Below, one piece after another: positions 1-8,912 of a DNA stretch of 64,000 nucleotides. The notes beneath the pieces are model-generated. The model searched no databases. It worked only from the letters and a program-made list of their open reading frames with translations, and had not been told where the DNA came from. Location of the stretch: positions 62,001 to 126,000 of the forward strand of contig NZ_JAHWGU010000019.1 of NCBI RefSeq assembly GCF_020873875.1. Direction: 5' to 3'. The stretch's first letter is position 1, and each line of letters starts with the position of its first letter. This stretch comes from Actinoplanes sp. DH11. GTDB lineage: Bacteria; Actinomycetota; Actinomycetes; Mycobacteriales; Micromonosporaceae. Made by a program: the position numbers and the translations under genes.

Positions 1-180
1 ATGCTGTGGACGGCCATCTCCGCACTGTGCGTCTTCGGGGCGCGCCTTCTCAGCGGCCCGGACGACAGCTTCGGCGGGCCGGTCCTGCACTACGTGGTGC
101 TGGGTGCTTCCGGCGCGGTCCTGGCAACGTCGATCGTGCTGCTGGTGCGCCAAGGCAGACGCGGCCGCGAGGAGCGATAG
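1..180 (+). CDS. Small membrane protein, possibly the 3' end of a longer gene
   Basis: The frame is open from base 1 to a TAG at 178-180 and gives 59 residues. Two hydrophobic stretches (about residues 2-17 and 32-48) are separated by a short polar loop, and the end is Arg-rich (GRRGREER), so two membrane helices with a cytoplasmic basic tail are likely. The ATG at base 1 may be internal because the window begins there. I recognise no family, and the function is unknown. Confidence 0.45.
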   Translation: MLWTAISALCVFGARLLSGPDDSFGGPVLHYVVLGASGAVLATSIVLLVRQGRRGREER

Positions 181-252
181 GCCCGGCCCGGTGGCGTGCG
201 CGTAGCAGGCGGGACTTGACCTTGCGCCTTCCGGACGGGAACCGTAGGGGCC

Positions 253-687
253 ATGGCTGACCACGTTGTCGCGCGTGTTCTGCTCCGGGCCGGCCGGTGG
301 GACGAGGCGCTTGCCGCGCTGCCGCCGGATGCCCTCGCCGCGCGGGCCGAGATCCTGGTGGACCGTCACTGGTGGCGGCTGGACGCCGCGGGGGCCGCCG
401 CGGAGGCGGTCGCGGCGCTGCGGCCCGGCGACCCGGAGTCCTATGCGGTACGGCACATCGGCGACCACCTGCTGCAGCGTTCCCGGGAGGAGGGGATCGA
501 CCTGTTGCGCCGGTCGTACCATCTCCGCGCCTGCCTGGGTGCCCGGCCGCAGACCGCGGCGGCGGCGGCCACTCTCGCCGCCGGGCTCGGCGCCGGAGCG
601 CAAGCCGACCAGCTCCGCGAGGCCGCCGGGCTCACCGCTCGCGAGCTGGGGCTCACCTGGCTGCTGCCGGCCGTGCGGGCCGGCTGA
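253..687 (+). CDS. Hypothetical helical protein
   Basis: This gene encodes 144 residues and starts at ATG 253 behind a weak G-rich stretch. The protein is Ala/Leu-rich and looks entirely alpha-helical, with repeated two-helix units resembling TPR-type repeats (WDEALAAL, GIDLLRRSYHLRACLG). There is no signal peptide or membrane segment. It ends four bases before the end of the convergent gene at 692. I do not recognise the family; a scaffold role would be a guess. Confidence 0.55.
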   Translation: MADHVVARVLLRAGRWDEALAALPPDALAARAEILVDRHWWRLDAAGAAAEAVAALRPGDPESYAVRHIGDHLLQRSREEGIDLLRRSYHLRACLGARPQTAAAAATLAAGLGAGAQADQLREAAGLTARELGLTWLLPAVRAG

Positions 688-691
688 CGCG

Positions 692-1621
692 TCACGGGCG
701 GCGGCCGACCTCGTCGACGACCGCCTGCACGGTGGTCTCCGACTGCATGCCGAGGTAGGCGTACTCCTTCTCGTCGAAGATCCACATGTTCGTGTGGCCG
801 CTGAACGTCCACGCCACCCCGGTGCCCGCCCGGCCCGCCGCGTCGACGGCGTCCTCCAGCACGGTGACGCCGGGGATGCGGGCCGCCGCCCGGTACAGCG
901 CCGCCCGCTGCGCCGGCCGCAGGTAGTGCGTCCCCGCCAGGTCCATCACGGTCTTCGCCTGGCCGTTCGTCATGTTCTGCGCCGGGTCGTCGGTGTGTTG
1001 GCGGTTGGCGTCGGCCAGGTGGCGGGCCATGGCGACCGAGTCGGTGGGCAGGTCCGGCTGGTACGCGGGGTCCGGCGTACAGGAATCGCCCTGCCGGGTC
1101 CCGGAGACGTATTCGCCGTTGCGGCAGCCGGGCAGCAACGAGCGCACCAGGCCGGCGGACTCCCGGTTGAAGATCAGGCCGTCGCGGGTGCCGTCGATGG
1201 AGTGCCAGGCCTCGTTCAGGATGAGCCCGTCGCGGTTCACCGACCGCACGTAGAAAAACTGGTCGCCGCGCGGCAGCACGTCGGGTTGCCGCGCGGCTTG
1301 CGCGGCGGCCGCGCCGAGGACCTGCGCGGCGGGCCGGATCGACAGCCGGGTGCCGGGCCCGTACCCGGGTGTCGCGGACAGCGTTCCCGGTGCCCGCACC
1401 GGTCCCGCCGGTGGGCTTGCCACCTGCGGGAACGGGTTCGGGTCCGGCTGCGCGGGTGTCGCCCACCACCCGGCGGCGACCAGGGTCAGCGCCGCCAGGC
1501 CGCCGGTGAGCGCGAACCGCCGCCTGCGGCGCGTCCGCTGCTTGGCGCGCAGCCGCGACAGCACGGCGTCCGGGTCGGCGGAATGCTGCAGGAGAGCGTC
1601 GCGCAGGCTTGCGGGATTCAT
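692..1621 (-). CDS. Membrane-anchored partner of an ECF sigma factor (CU044_5270-like)
   Basis: The 309-residue protein has a cytoplasmic N-terminus with an Arg cluster at about residues 31-35, one membrane helix at about 36-53, and a long extracytoplasmic domain. It starts at ATG 1621, four bases after the stop of the sigma factor gene at 1626-2114, so the two are co-transcribed. This layout is typical of CU044_5270-type proteins encoded behind SigE-family sigma factors in actinobacteria. An anti-sigma or sensor role is inferred from position; no zinc anti-sigma motif is visible. Confidence 0.7.
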   Translation of the reverse strand: MNPASLRDALLQHSADPDAVLSRLRAKQRTRRRRRFALTGGLAALTLVAAGWWATPAQPDPNPFPQVASPPAGPVRAPGTLSATPGYGPGTRLSIRPAAQVLGAAAAQAARQPDVLPRGDQFFYVRSVNRDGLILNEAWHSIDGTRDGLIFNRESAGLVRSLLPGCRNGEYVSGTRQGDSCTPDPAYQPDLPTDSVAMARHLADANRQHTDDPAQNMTNGQAKTVMDLAGTHYLRPAQRAALYRAAARIPGVTVLEDAVDAAGRAGTGVAWTFSGHTNMWIFDEKEYAYLGMQSETTVQAVVDEVGRRP

Positions 1622-1625
1622 CGGA

Positions 1626-2114
1626 TCAGCCTCGTTCGGTGAGGGCGGGCGCCAGGCGCAGGGCAGCCCGGGCATGGGAGAGATGCGACCGTACGGTGGC
1701 CGGCGAGCAATCCAGCGCCACGGCGATGTCGTCGTCGCTCTGGTCGAAGAGGTACCGCAGCACCACGGCCGCGCGTTGCCGGTCCGGCAACCGGGCGAGC
1801 AGCCGCTCGACCAGGTCACGGTCGTCGACGGCACCGTGCGGGTCGTGACGCTGCCGATCGAAGACTTCGGGGTCGGCGCTGACCTCGGTACGGCGGCGTC
1901 GAGCCGTGCGCTGCTCGGACAGGAACGTGGAGGTCACCACCCGGCGGACGTACGCGAGCGGGTGCGCCATCCGGCCGATCCGCCACCACCGCGTCGACAC
2001 GATCAGCAGCGCGTCGGACAGCACATCCTCGGCCTGATGATGGTTTCCGGTCAGGGCGCCCGCGTACCGCGCCAATCCCGCCATCTCGGCGTGAAGGAAC
2101 TCCTCGAACGTCAC
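1626..2114 (-). CDS. RNA polymerase sigma factor, SigE family (ECF)
   Basis: The 162-residue protein has a sigma-70 region 2 (about residues 10-70, with the helix around AEDVLSDALLIVSTRW) and a region 4 helix-turn-helix (about 100-155, DDDIAVALDCSPATVRSHLS). It lacks regions 1 and 3, as expected of ECF sigma factors. The start is GTG 2114. The membrane partner gene follows four bases downstream. It probably directs RNA polymerase to a small stress regulon, which the sequence does not reveal. Confidence 0.88.
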   Translation of the reverse strand: MTFEEFLHAEMAGLARYAGALTGNHHQAEDVLSDALLIVSTRWWRIGRMAHPLAYVRRVVTSTFLSEQRTARRRRTEVSADPEVFDRQRHDPHGAVDDRDLVERLLARLPDRQRAAVVLRYLFDQSDDDIAVALDCSPATVRSHLSHARAALRLAPALTERG

Positions 2115-2264
2115 GACAACCCCAACTCGTCCGGGCGCCGCTGCGGCAATGAGCGGCTCTGCGGTTAGGGAACGTCACGACCCCGCCCCATTGTGGAGCG
2201 CTCCCGTGCTACGCGCGGGTGAACCGGTTCTGACCGTGTGATGGAACTCAGAACAAGGGGGTCG

Positions 2265-2807
2265 TCAGAAGAGCCACCGGTCGAGCACTCCGGGCCAGAA
2301 TTGTTCCTCGTGATCGCCGTTGTCGGCGGCGGCCGGGTCGATGACCGCGATCCGGCGTACCAGGTCGGCGAGTTCGGCGAGTGCCTGCGCCTCCGCGTCG
2401 GCGCTCGTGTCCCAGTTCTCGAGGGCGGCCGACGAGGCGAAGCAGCTGCCGACCAGGTGCAGTGAGCACAACCATTGGCTGATCGAGGAGTTCACGAAGG
2501 CACTGTCCCCACGCCCGCCCGCCGGCCACAGCCGGACCTCGCCGGTTTCCGGTACGGCACCGTACTCCCAGGCGGGTTCGTCGGCGGACTCGAATGCCAG
2601 CCGGTACATCGTCGGTGCGGCGCGGAAAGAAACGTTCTCGACCAGTCCGTCGAGCAAGGGCACGCCGCTGGACATCAGCGCGGCCTTCCCGGGTTGCGGG
2701 ATTCGCCAGGCCGCCACCTCAGTCTCGGTCGCGCGCCGGACACGCCCTCGGCCGGCCCAGGACTTCAGCTGTTCCGACGACGGAGGCATCGGCGGTTGGT
2801 CAGACAC
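2265..2807 (-). CDS. SUKH-4 family immunity-like protein
   Basis: The protein has 180 residues from GTG 2807 (ATG 2789 is an alternative). It shows the pattern of actinobacterial SUKH-4 proteins: an early VAAWRIPQPGKAAL segment, a central FVNSSISQWLCSLHLVG segment, and an ending like FWPGVLDRWLF. SUKH proteins are known as immunity proteins to secreted nuclease toxins, but no toxin gene lies nearby, so the role here is open. It is 14 bases downstream of the HxlR gene and may share its transcript. Confidence 0.72.
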   Translation of the reverse strand: MSDQPPMPPSSEQLKSWAGRGRVRRATETEVAAWRIPQPGKAALMSSGVPLLDGLVENVSFRAAPTMYRLAFESADEPAWEYGAVPETGEVRLWPAGGRGDSAFVNSSISQWLCSLHLVGSCFASSAALENWDTSADAEAQALAELADLVRRIAVIDPAAADNGDHEEQFWPGVLDRWLF

Positions 2808-2821
2808 TGTTCCGCGCCGCG

Positions 2822-3259
2822 TCAGCGGTCTGTCAAGACGTCTGACCCGAGCCGCACGTCGTAGTCGGCACGCGCCGCACCGATGGCGTCCTGGTGGGCC
2901 TCGGTCCAGTCGACCAGGGCCTGAATGGTCTTGTGCAGGGTCACCCCCATCGGGGTCAGCTCGTAGTCGACCCGCGGCGGCACGACGGGATGGACCGTGC
3001 GTTTGACGATCCCGTCGCGTTCCAGGTGGCGCAGCGTCACCGTCAGCATCCGCTGGCTGATCCCGCCGATCGCGCGGCTCAGCTCCGAGAACCTCAGAAC
3101 CCGGTGCTCGAGCAGAGCGATCACCAGCAGGGACCACTTGTCCGCGACGCGGTCCAGGATCTGCCGCACCTCGCAGCCGGCCCTGCTGTCCCACTGCCGG
3201 ATCCCGTAGTCCTCGGTTACTTCGCAGTGACTCGGTGACTTCACAGTGCCTTCTTCCAT
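2822..3259 (-). CDS. HxlR-family transcriptional regulator
   Basis: The 145-residue winged-helix protein has the HxlR core: CEVRQILDRVADKWSLLVI at the start of the domain, recognition helix region RFSELSRAIGGISQRMLT, and a wing around RTVHPVVPPRVDYELTPMG. A Cys near residue 29 opens the domain, where thiol- or electrophile-sensing HxlR proteins carry theirs. The gene is divergent from the MFS pump at 3360, with inverted repeats between them. It most likely represses the pump and itself. Confidence 0.9.
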   Translation of the reverse strand: MEEGTVKSPSHCEVTEDYGIRQWDSRAGCEVRQILDRVADKWSLLVIALLEHRVLRFSELSRAIGGISQRMLTVTLRHLERDGIVKRTVHPVVPPRVDYELTPMGVTLHKTIQALVDWTEAHQDAIGAARADYDVRLGSDVLTDR

Positions 3260-3282
3260 GGACTTCGATGGTGACTGATCAT

Positions 3283-3307
3283 TCGGTTACTCACAAGAAG
3301 TAACCGA
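3283..3307. promoter_or_regulatory. Probable HxlR operator
   Basis: A perfect 9-bp inverted repeat (TCGGTTACT / AGTAACCGA, 7-bp spacer) lies in the divergent gap between the HxlR and MFS genes. A third half-site (AAGTAACC) is at 3316-3323 and a fourth (TCGGTTACTT) is inside the start of the HxlR gene at 3213-3222. The clustering suggests cooperative autoregulation and pump control. The binding protein is inferred from location. Confidence 0.65.
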
Positions 3308-3359
3308 CGCAGCAGAAGTAACCATCGGCTTCGGCCCCCATCGCAAGGAGTGATCCGTC

Positions 3360-4814
<1,455 letters not shown>

Positions 4815-4822
4815 GTGAGGGC

Positions 4823-4828
4823 TAGGTT
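4823..4828 (+). promoter_or_regulatory. -10 box of a leaderless gene
   Basis: TAGGTT lies exactly 6 bases before the ATG at 4835, so transcription should start at or next to the A of the start codon. No Shine-Dalgarno sequence is present. Confidence 0.6.
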
Positions 4829-4834
4829 GGGGCC

Positions 4835-5212
4835 ATGCGAGAGACCGTCAGCACGGCCGGCGCCCCCAGCTCACCGTTGTACAGCCAGGCAGTGAAAGCC
4901 GGTGGCTTCGTCTACGTCTCGGGCCTGGTCGGCATCGACGTGACCACCGGCGACCTGGCCGGACCGACGATCCAGGAACAGACCCGGCAGGCGCTCGCCA
5001 ACTGCCGAACCGTCCTGCGGGCGGCGGGCGCGGCCTGGGAGGACCTCGTCGAGGTGGGCGTGCTCCTGGCCGATCCGGCCGACTTCGCAGGCCTGAACGA
5101 GGAGTACGCGACCTGGTTCCCGAGCACGCCACCCACGCGTTACGTCGCCAAACTCGGCGTCGAACTACCCGGCGTTCTCGTGTCGATCCGGGTGACGGCC
5201 TTCTCCGGCTGA
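4835..5212 (+). CDS. RidA family protein (YjgF/UK114)
   Basis: The 125-residue protein matches the RidA family over its full length: an early SQAVKAGGFVYVSGLVG segment, a central QTRQALANCRTVLRAAGAAWEDLVEV segment, and a C-terminal PPTRYVAKLGVELPG segment. The Arg in PTRY aligns with the Arg that binds the carboxylate in enamine deaminases, so deamination of reactive imines is possible. The gene appears leaderless. It follows the MFS gene by 20 bases. Confidence 0.9.
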   Translation: MRETVSTAGAPSSPLYSQAVKAGGFVYVSGLVGIDVTTGDLAGPTIQEQTRQALANCRTVLRAAGAAWEDLVEVGVLLADPADFAGLNEEYATWFPSTPPTRYVAKLGVELPGVLVSIRVTAFSG

Positions 5213-5275
5213 GGTTCATGCGCCCGGTCTTCTCGCGTTCGGCGATCCGGGATCAACCCGGGCCACGATCCCCGG

Positions 5276-5584
5276 CACCTGAGAGGGCGGTAAGAAAGGT
5301 TAGGTCCGTTTCTCGGCGAGGGTGAATATGCCGGGCTGCGTCTCGGTCAGGATGTTGCGGCTGACCAGGCGTTTCAGCTTTGCTCGGGCGCCCTCGACGT
5401 GTTTGGGCAGGGGTTCGATGTCGAGGGCGAGGCAGATGTCCTTGGCGCGCATGCCGGTGGTCGCGGCGCCGAGAACGGCGAGGATTTGCTGGTAGGCGGA
5501 GCTGATCACGGTCGGCTCGTCGGTGGTGAACTCGGCCGCGGCGAGGGCGCGCAGGGTGTGACGCGTGGTCGCCAGATCAGCCAG
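5276..5584 (+). repeat. Left copy of the 309-bp inverted repeat
   Basis: This segment is repeated in inverted orientation at 11175-11483 with the same length and only about three differences. It covers the 3' two-thirds of the gene at 5300-5707 plus 24 bases beyond its stop. Confidence 0.9.
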
Positions 5585-5707
5585 CTCGGCGTCGATGCGG
5601 GTGGCTTCTTCGGTCAACGCGGCGATCTGTTGCCGCAGCTCGCCGCGGGTGTGCTGGGCGGTGGCTTCGCGTTCGGCGATCAGGCCGAGGATCGTGTCGA
5701 GGTGCAC
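5300..5707 (-). CDS. IS-associated coiled-coil/winged-helix protein
   Basis: The 135-residue protein has an N-terminal coiled coil (about residues 5-55, ending near ADLATTRHTLRAL) and a C-terminal winged-helix-like domain (about 65-130, MRAKDICLALDI, KLKRLVSRNILTETQPGIFTL). Similar small proteins recur next to transposases in actinobacteria, to my knowledge without an assigned function. It lies 9 bases downstream of the IS5 transposase on the same strand. Its 3' part is duplicated at 11175-11459. DNA binding is inferred. Confidence 0.7.
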   Translation of the reverse strand: MHLDTILGLIAEREATAQHTRGELRQQIAALTEEATRIDAELADLATTRHTLRALAAAEFTTDEPTVISSAYQQILAVLGAATTGMRAKDICLALDIEPLPKHVEGARAKLKRLVSRNILTETQPGIFTLAEKRT

Positions 5708-5716
5708 CAGCGGGCC

Positions 5717-6595
5717 CTATCCGTGTCGCCAGGTCGGGGTGCTGTTGCCGGTCAGCCGGCGGACCATGTTGGCCATCGATGCCCAGAGTGTGCGGGACAC
5801 GCTCGATTCCGGCCGGCTCTCGTACTCGCGCACGAGGCGGCGGTGCAGCATCAACGTGCCGTAGACCTGCTCGACCATCCACCGTTTCTTGACCGGCACG
5901 AACCCGGGCAGGGTGTCGGAGCGTTTGACGACCTCGACGTCGATGCCCAGGACCGCGCCGTGCAGGGCGAAGTCCTGCTTGAACCCGGCGTCGACCCAGG
6001 CGTGCGTCACTGTCGGGGTGTGTTCGGCGACCTTGTCGAGCAGCCGGATCCCGACGGCGTTGTCGGTGACGCTGGCGGCGGTCACGATCACCGCGATGAT
6101 CAGGCCGAGCGCGTCCACGGCCAGGCCCCGTTTGCGGCCAGGCACCCGTTTGCCGGCGTCCTTGCCGGTGGTGGCCGCGGGCACGTGGTTCGCGGCCCTA
6201 ATCGACTGGGTGTCGACCGCGACCGCGCTGGGGTCCTCGGCCCGGCCGGCCTTCTCCCGGGCATGGCAGCGCAGCAGGTCATGAATGGCCTGGTCGGTGC
6301 CGTCATCGCGCCACAACGCGAAGTAGTAGTACGTGACCGGCTTCTGCGGCAGGTCGTGCGGCAGATACGCCCACTGGCAGCCGGTCCGGCCCTGATACAG
6401 GATCGCGTTCACGATCTCCCGCAGATCCTGCCCGCCGAGCCGGCCCGCGACCGAGACACGCGTGGACCGCCACGCGTCCAGGAAAGGCCCGATCAACGCC
6501 CACTGAGCGTCGGTCACGTCGCTGGGGTACCGCTTTCGAGCAGCCATGACCAGCGCAACTCCGCCGGTGATCAGCAGGTCGTGACCATCACTCAC
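5717..6595 (-). CDS. IS5-family DDE transposase
   Basis: The 292-residue protein has the N-terminal IS5 domain (YPSDVTDAQWALIGPFL, QDLREIVNAILYQGRTGCQW) and the DDE core: first Asp in VAVDTQSIRA, second in HAWVDAGFK, Glu in WMVEQVYGTLMLHRRL. It looks full length and active. The GTG at 6595 has no well-spaced ribosome site; ATG 6547 (MAARKRYP), behind GGAG, is the likelier start. Confidence 0.9.
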   Translation of the reverse strand: MSDGHDLLITGGVALVMAARKRYPSDVTDAQWALIGPFLDAWRSTRVSVAGRLGGQDLREIVNAILYQGRTGCQWAYLPHDLPQKPVTYYYFALWRDDGTDQAIHDLLRCHAREKAGRAEDPSAVAVDTQSIRAANHVPAATTGKDAGKRVPGRKRGLAVDALGLIIAVIVTAASVTDNAVGIRLLDKVAEHTPTVTHAWVDAGFKQDFALHGAVLGIDVEVVKRSDTLPGFVPVKKRWMVEQVYGTLMLHRRLVREYESRPESSVSRTLWASMANMVRRLTGNSTPTWRHG

Positions 6596-6680
6596 CTTTC
6601 ACCATATCGAGTGATCACTATCTACACCGAACCCGCAGAACGATCTCCAAACGGACGCAACGCATAGATCACCTCGATGG

Positions 6681-6962
6681 GTGTCGAACCGCCTTCTGAT
6701 AGCAGGCGGTCTCTACCTGTTGCTGGCGCTGGCGTTACCGAGCCAGATCGGGCTGGGCGACGTGCGCCTCGCCGCGGTGCTCGGTGCCGCGCTGGGCATC
6801 GGCGGATGGAGCCCGATAGTCCTAGGCGTGATCCTGCCCTACGTGGTGGTTTTCCCGTTCGCCGTCGCGTACCTCCTGCGTGGTGCGTCCAGGAAGGCTC
6901 AACTGCCCTTCGGTCCGTTCCTGGTCGCCGGCGCGGTGCTCGCCCGAGTGCTGACCGGCTGA
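6681..6962 (+). pseudogene. C-terminal fragment of a type IV prepilin peptidase (A24)
   Basis: The 93-codon fragment carries the end of an A24 peptidase: the active-site signature IGLGDVRLAAVLG with its catalytic Asp, two following membrane helices, and the terminal PFGPFLVAGAV motif. The N-terminal half with the first Asp is missing. The break coincides with the right end of the IS5 element at about 6662, so insertion and rearrangement cut the gene. It cannot be functional alone. Confidence 0.8.
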
Positions 6963-7125
6963 TCGGCTGCGGCTCCGACGTAGGTCACGCGGCACCACCC
7001 GCCGGATGCCTGGCACTGGTCGGACCTGGCAGCCGTGCGGCCTTCGGCTCGTTCAGCCCACGCTGCGGCTCTCGGCAGGTGCCTGCCCGGCTCGGCGCGG
7101 GCGCGCCGCCGGCTCGGCTGGGGCG

Positions 7126-7480
7126 TTGGTTCGCCGCGTCGGCCACGAGTTCCGGCTTGGTGCGGGTCGGATGCGTGGCCTGGGCCCGGCGTTCGCCGGT
7201 CTGCCCGGCGGCCCGCAGGATCCGGTACATCGTGGACTCCGAGCACCACCAGCGGCCCTCGTCGAGCTCGCGGGCCCACACCTGCGCGGGCGCCAGATCG
7301 GCGTACTCGGGCCGGTTCAGTAGCTGCAGCACCTGCTCACGTTCGGCCTCCGACAGCGCCGACGGCGGCGGTTTACGCGGCGTGCGCGGCTTCGGCGGCG
7401 CGGGCGGGGTGCGGCGTCGATACAGCGTCGCCCGCGACAGGCCGGTCAGCCGGCACGCGGGCGCGACGCCCCAGACCGCG
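7126..7480 (-). pseudogene. IS3-family transposase OrfB, N-terminal fragment
   Basis: Reading from about 7480 down to 7126 gives the start of an IS3 OrfB: CRLTGLSRATLYRRR, a helix-turn-helix region LNRPEYADLAPAQVW, and STMYRILRAAGQTGERR, ending at ELVADAANQ. In intact relatives the catalytic DDE domain follows directly; here the homology stops and unrelated sequence runs to 6963. The frame joins OrfA by a frameshift near 7480, as is usual for IS3. Confidence 0.8.
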
Positions 7481-7481
7481 G

Positions 7482-7913
7482 TCAGCGCCTGCTGCGCCTC
7501 GGCGAGGACGGCTTCGGCATCGGCACGGCCTCCGCGCTCTCGGAGAGCAACTCCAAGAGCGCGTGCGCTTTTCCCATGATCGAAAGCGCGGTCTCGGTCT
7601 TGGCCAGCTTGGCCTGCAGACGGGCGTTCTCCCGCTGAAGGCGGGCAAGTTCGGCGTTCTCGGCCTTCTTCGCCGCCCGCGCGGCCGATTGCCGCCGGTC
7701 CGTCAGGCCGGCCCCGGCTCCCGCGTCCCGGGCCTTGCGCCAGTCCAGAATGTGTGACCCATAAAGCCGTTCCCGGCGCAGAATCGCCCCGCGAGCCGCC
7801 GCATCCGGCGCCGACTCGTACTCGTCCAGGATCCGCGCCTTGAACTCTGCGGTGAATGTCCGCCGCTGGGGCCGGGCGTCCGGATCCAGACTCTCGTGGG
7901 GCTTCGACGTCAT
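7482..7913 (-). CDS. IS3-family transposase OrfA
   Basis: The 143-residue protein has the IS3/IS911 helix-turn-helix (RRTFTAEFKARILDEYESA at about 17-35, then GAILRRERLYGSHILDWRK) followed by a leucine-zipper-like coiled coil (AELARLQRENARLQAKLAKTE). It is complete as OrfA, but its OrfB partner is truncated, so it is at most a DNA-binding remnant. Confidence 0.85.
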   Translation of the reverse strand: MTSKPHESLDPDARPQRRTFTAEFKARILDEYESAPDAAARGAILRRERLYGSHILDWRKARDAGAGAGLTDRRQSAARAAKKAENAELARLQRENARLQAKLAKTETALSIMGKAHALLELLSESAEAVPMPKPSSPRRSRR

Positions 7914-8114
7914 GCTGATGTGCTCTCCTCAGGGCCGCCTAGGAAGAGCATCCCCTGGTAGACGGGCTGTCTCACATCAGCGTGACAGGGAGGGTTCGGG
8001 CGGTCGGCGGCGGCCAACCCAGCCGCAGATTAAGTCTGGAAGCCAAACTTTGTCACCGAGCTGAGTCGATGTGTCCGTCCCTGCACCGTCTACCGGTAGG
8101 CCCGCGGCCAGTTG

Positions 8115-8912
8115 TCATCCACGGCGAACGAGAGCCCGGATACTGATTGCGAGCCCCAGTGCGCACCACGCGAACAGTACGACCAGATCCCGCCCGCTCG
8201 CGCTGAAGTCGTCCGACAGCAGTCCCGCGCGGAGCAGGTCGGCGGCCGGCCGGAAGGGGAGCACGTCGTGGACCGCCTGGAACCATCCGGGCAGGTGGCT
8301 TTCCGGGAAGGTGATCGGTGAGAACAGCATCACGAAGAACACCAACACCTGGGAGATGAGCTGGGCCAACATCGGGGGCAGGAGCACCGCGATCGCGTAG
8401 CCGACCGAGGTCGCCATGATCGCCGAAAGGATGGCCGCCCCCAGCAGCAACGGCCAGTCGATGGAGTAGCTGAAACCGTAACGTAGCTGGGCAATGAGTA
8501 TCGTGACGGGGATCCCTGGCAGGGCGATGACCAGCCACACGATCAGGTCTGACACCAGCAGCAGCACGCGTGGCACCGGGAGGGCGCGTTGATACGTGAA
8601 CGTACCGCTGGTGCGCGCCTGGGCCACGCCCTGGGGGCAGATGACCAGGCCGATCACCATCAGTAGGACGGTGGGGGCGCCGGTGGAGAGGAACTGGGCG
8701 GTGCGGGTGTCGATGTCGGGGATGAGGAACCCGAACCCGAGGATGAGGGCGGCGGCGATCAGCGCCTGAACGACAAGGAACAACGGCAGCAGCGCGCCGG
8801 TCTGAGCCATCGTCCAGCGCAGTAGGGTTCCGTTGATCGTCCACAGGCTGGCGCGGGGCGGAACTCCGACGGGCACCCGCGCCGGGGGCGCCAAGGTGGT
8901 CGACTCAGGCAT
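8115..8912 (-). CDS. ABC-2 type transporter permease
   Basis: The 265-residue membrane protein has six hydrophobic segments (for example LLPLFLVVQALIAAALILGF and LISQVLVFFVMLFSPITF) and a conserved loop around HLPGWFQAVHDVLPFRPAAD, typical of ABC-2 exporters. It starts at ATG 8912, which overlaps the end of the ATPase gene by 8 bases, so the two are translationally coupled. It forms the membrane channel for the ATPase at 8905-9906; the substrate is probably a drug or lipid. Confidence 0.88.
   Translation of the reverse strand: MPESTTLAPPARVPVGVPPRASLWTINGTLLRWTMAQTGALLPLFLVVQALIAAALILGFGFLIPDIDTRTAQFLSTGAPTVLLMVIGLVICPQGVAQARTSGTFTYQRALPVPRVLLLVSDLIVWLVIALPGIPVTILIAQLRYGFSYSIDWPLLLGAAILSAIMATSVGYAIAVLLPPMLAQLISQVLVFFVMLFSPITFPESHLPGWFQAVHDVLPFRPAADLLRAGLLSDDFSASGRDLVVLFAWCALGLAISIRALVRRG

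Larger units (their letters stand above)
5298..6662 (-). mobile_element. IS5-family insertion sequence with an accessory gene
   Basis: The element holds an intact transposase (5717-6595) and a small downstream gene (5300-5707). Imperfect terminal repeats are visible: GGTTAGGTCCGTTT at 5298-5311, and at 6649-6662 a stretch whose reverse complement is CGTTGCGTCCGTTT. No clear target duplication is seen. The 309-bp duplication runs 22 bases beyond the left repeat, so the true left end may be nearer 5276. Confidence 0.55.
7126..7990 (-). mobile_element. Truncated IS3-family element
   Basis: OrfA and the first part of OrfB survive. The outer end upstream of OrfA is probably near 7990, within a stretch reading TGTCACGCTGATGTGAGAC on the minus strand. 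The other end, with the DDE domain, is lost. The element cannot transpose by itself. Confidence 0.65.

Noticed and set aside
441..1469. Long minus-strand frame of 342 codons overlapping the genes at 253 and 692
   Set aside because: Composition is Arg/Pro-rich, as expected for shadow frames in GC-rich DNA; the gene at 692 has clear features.
7482..7648. Alternative minus-strand frame across the IS3 junction
   Set aside because: It is explained by the normal OrfA to OrfB frameshift region and has no family match.
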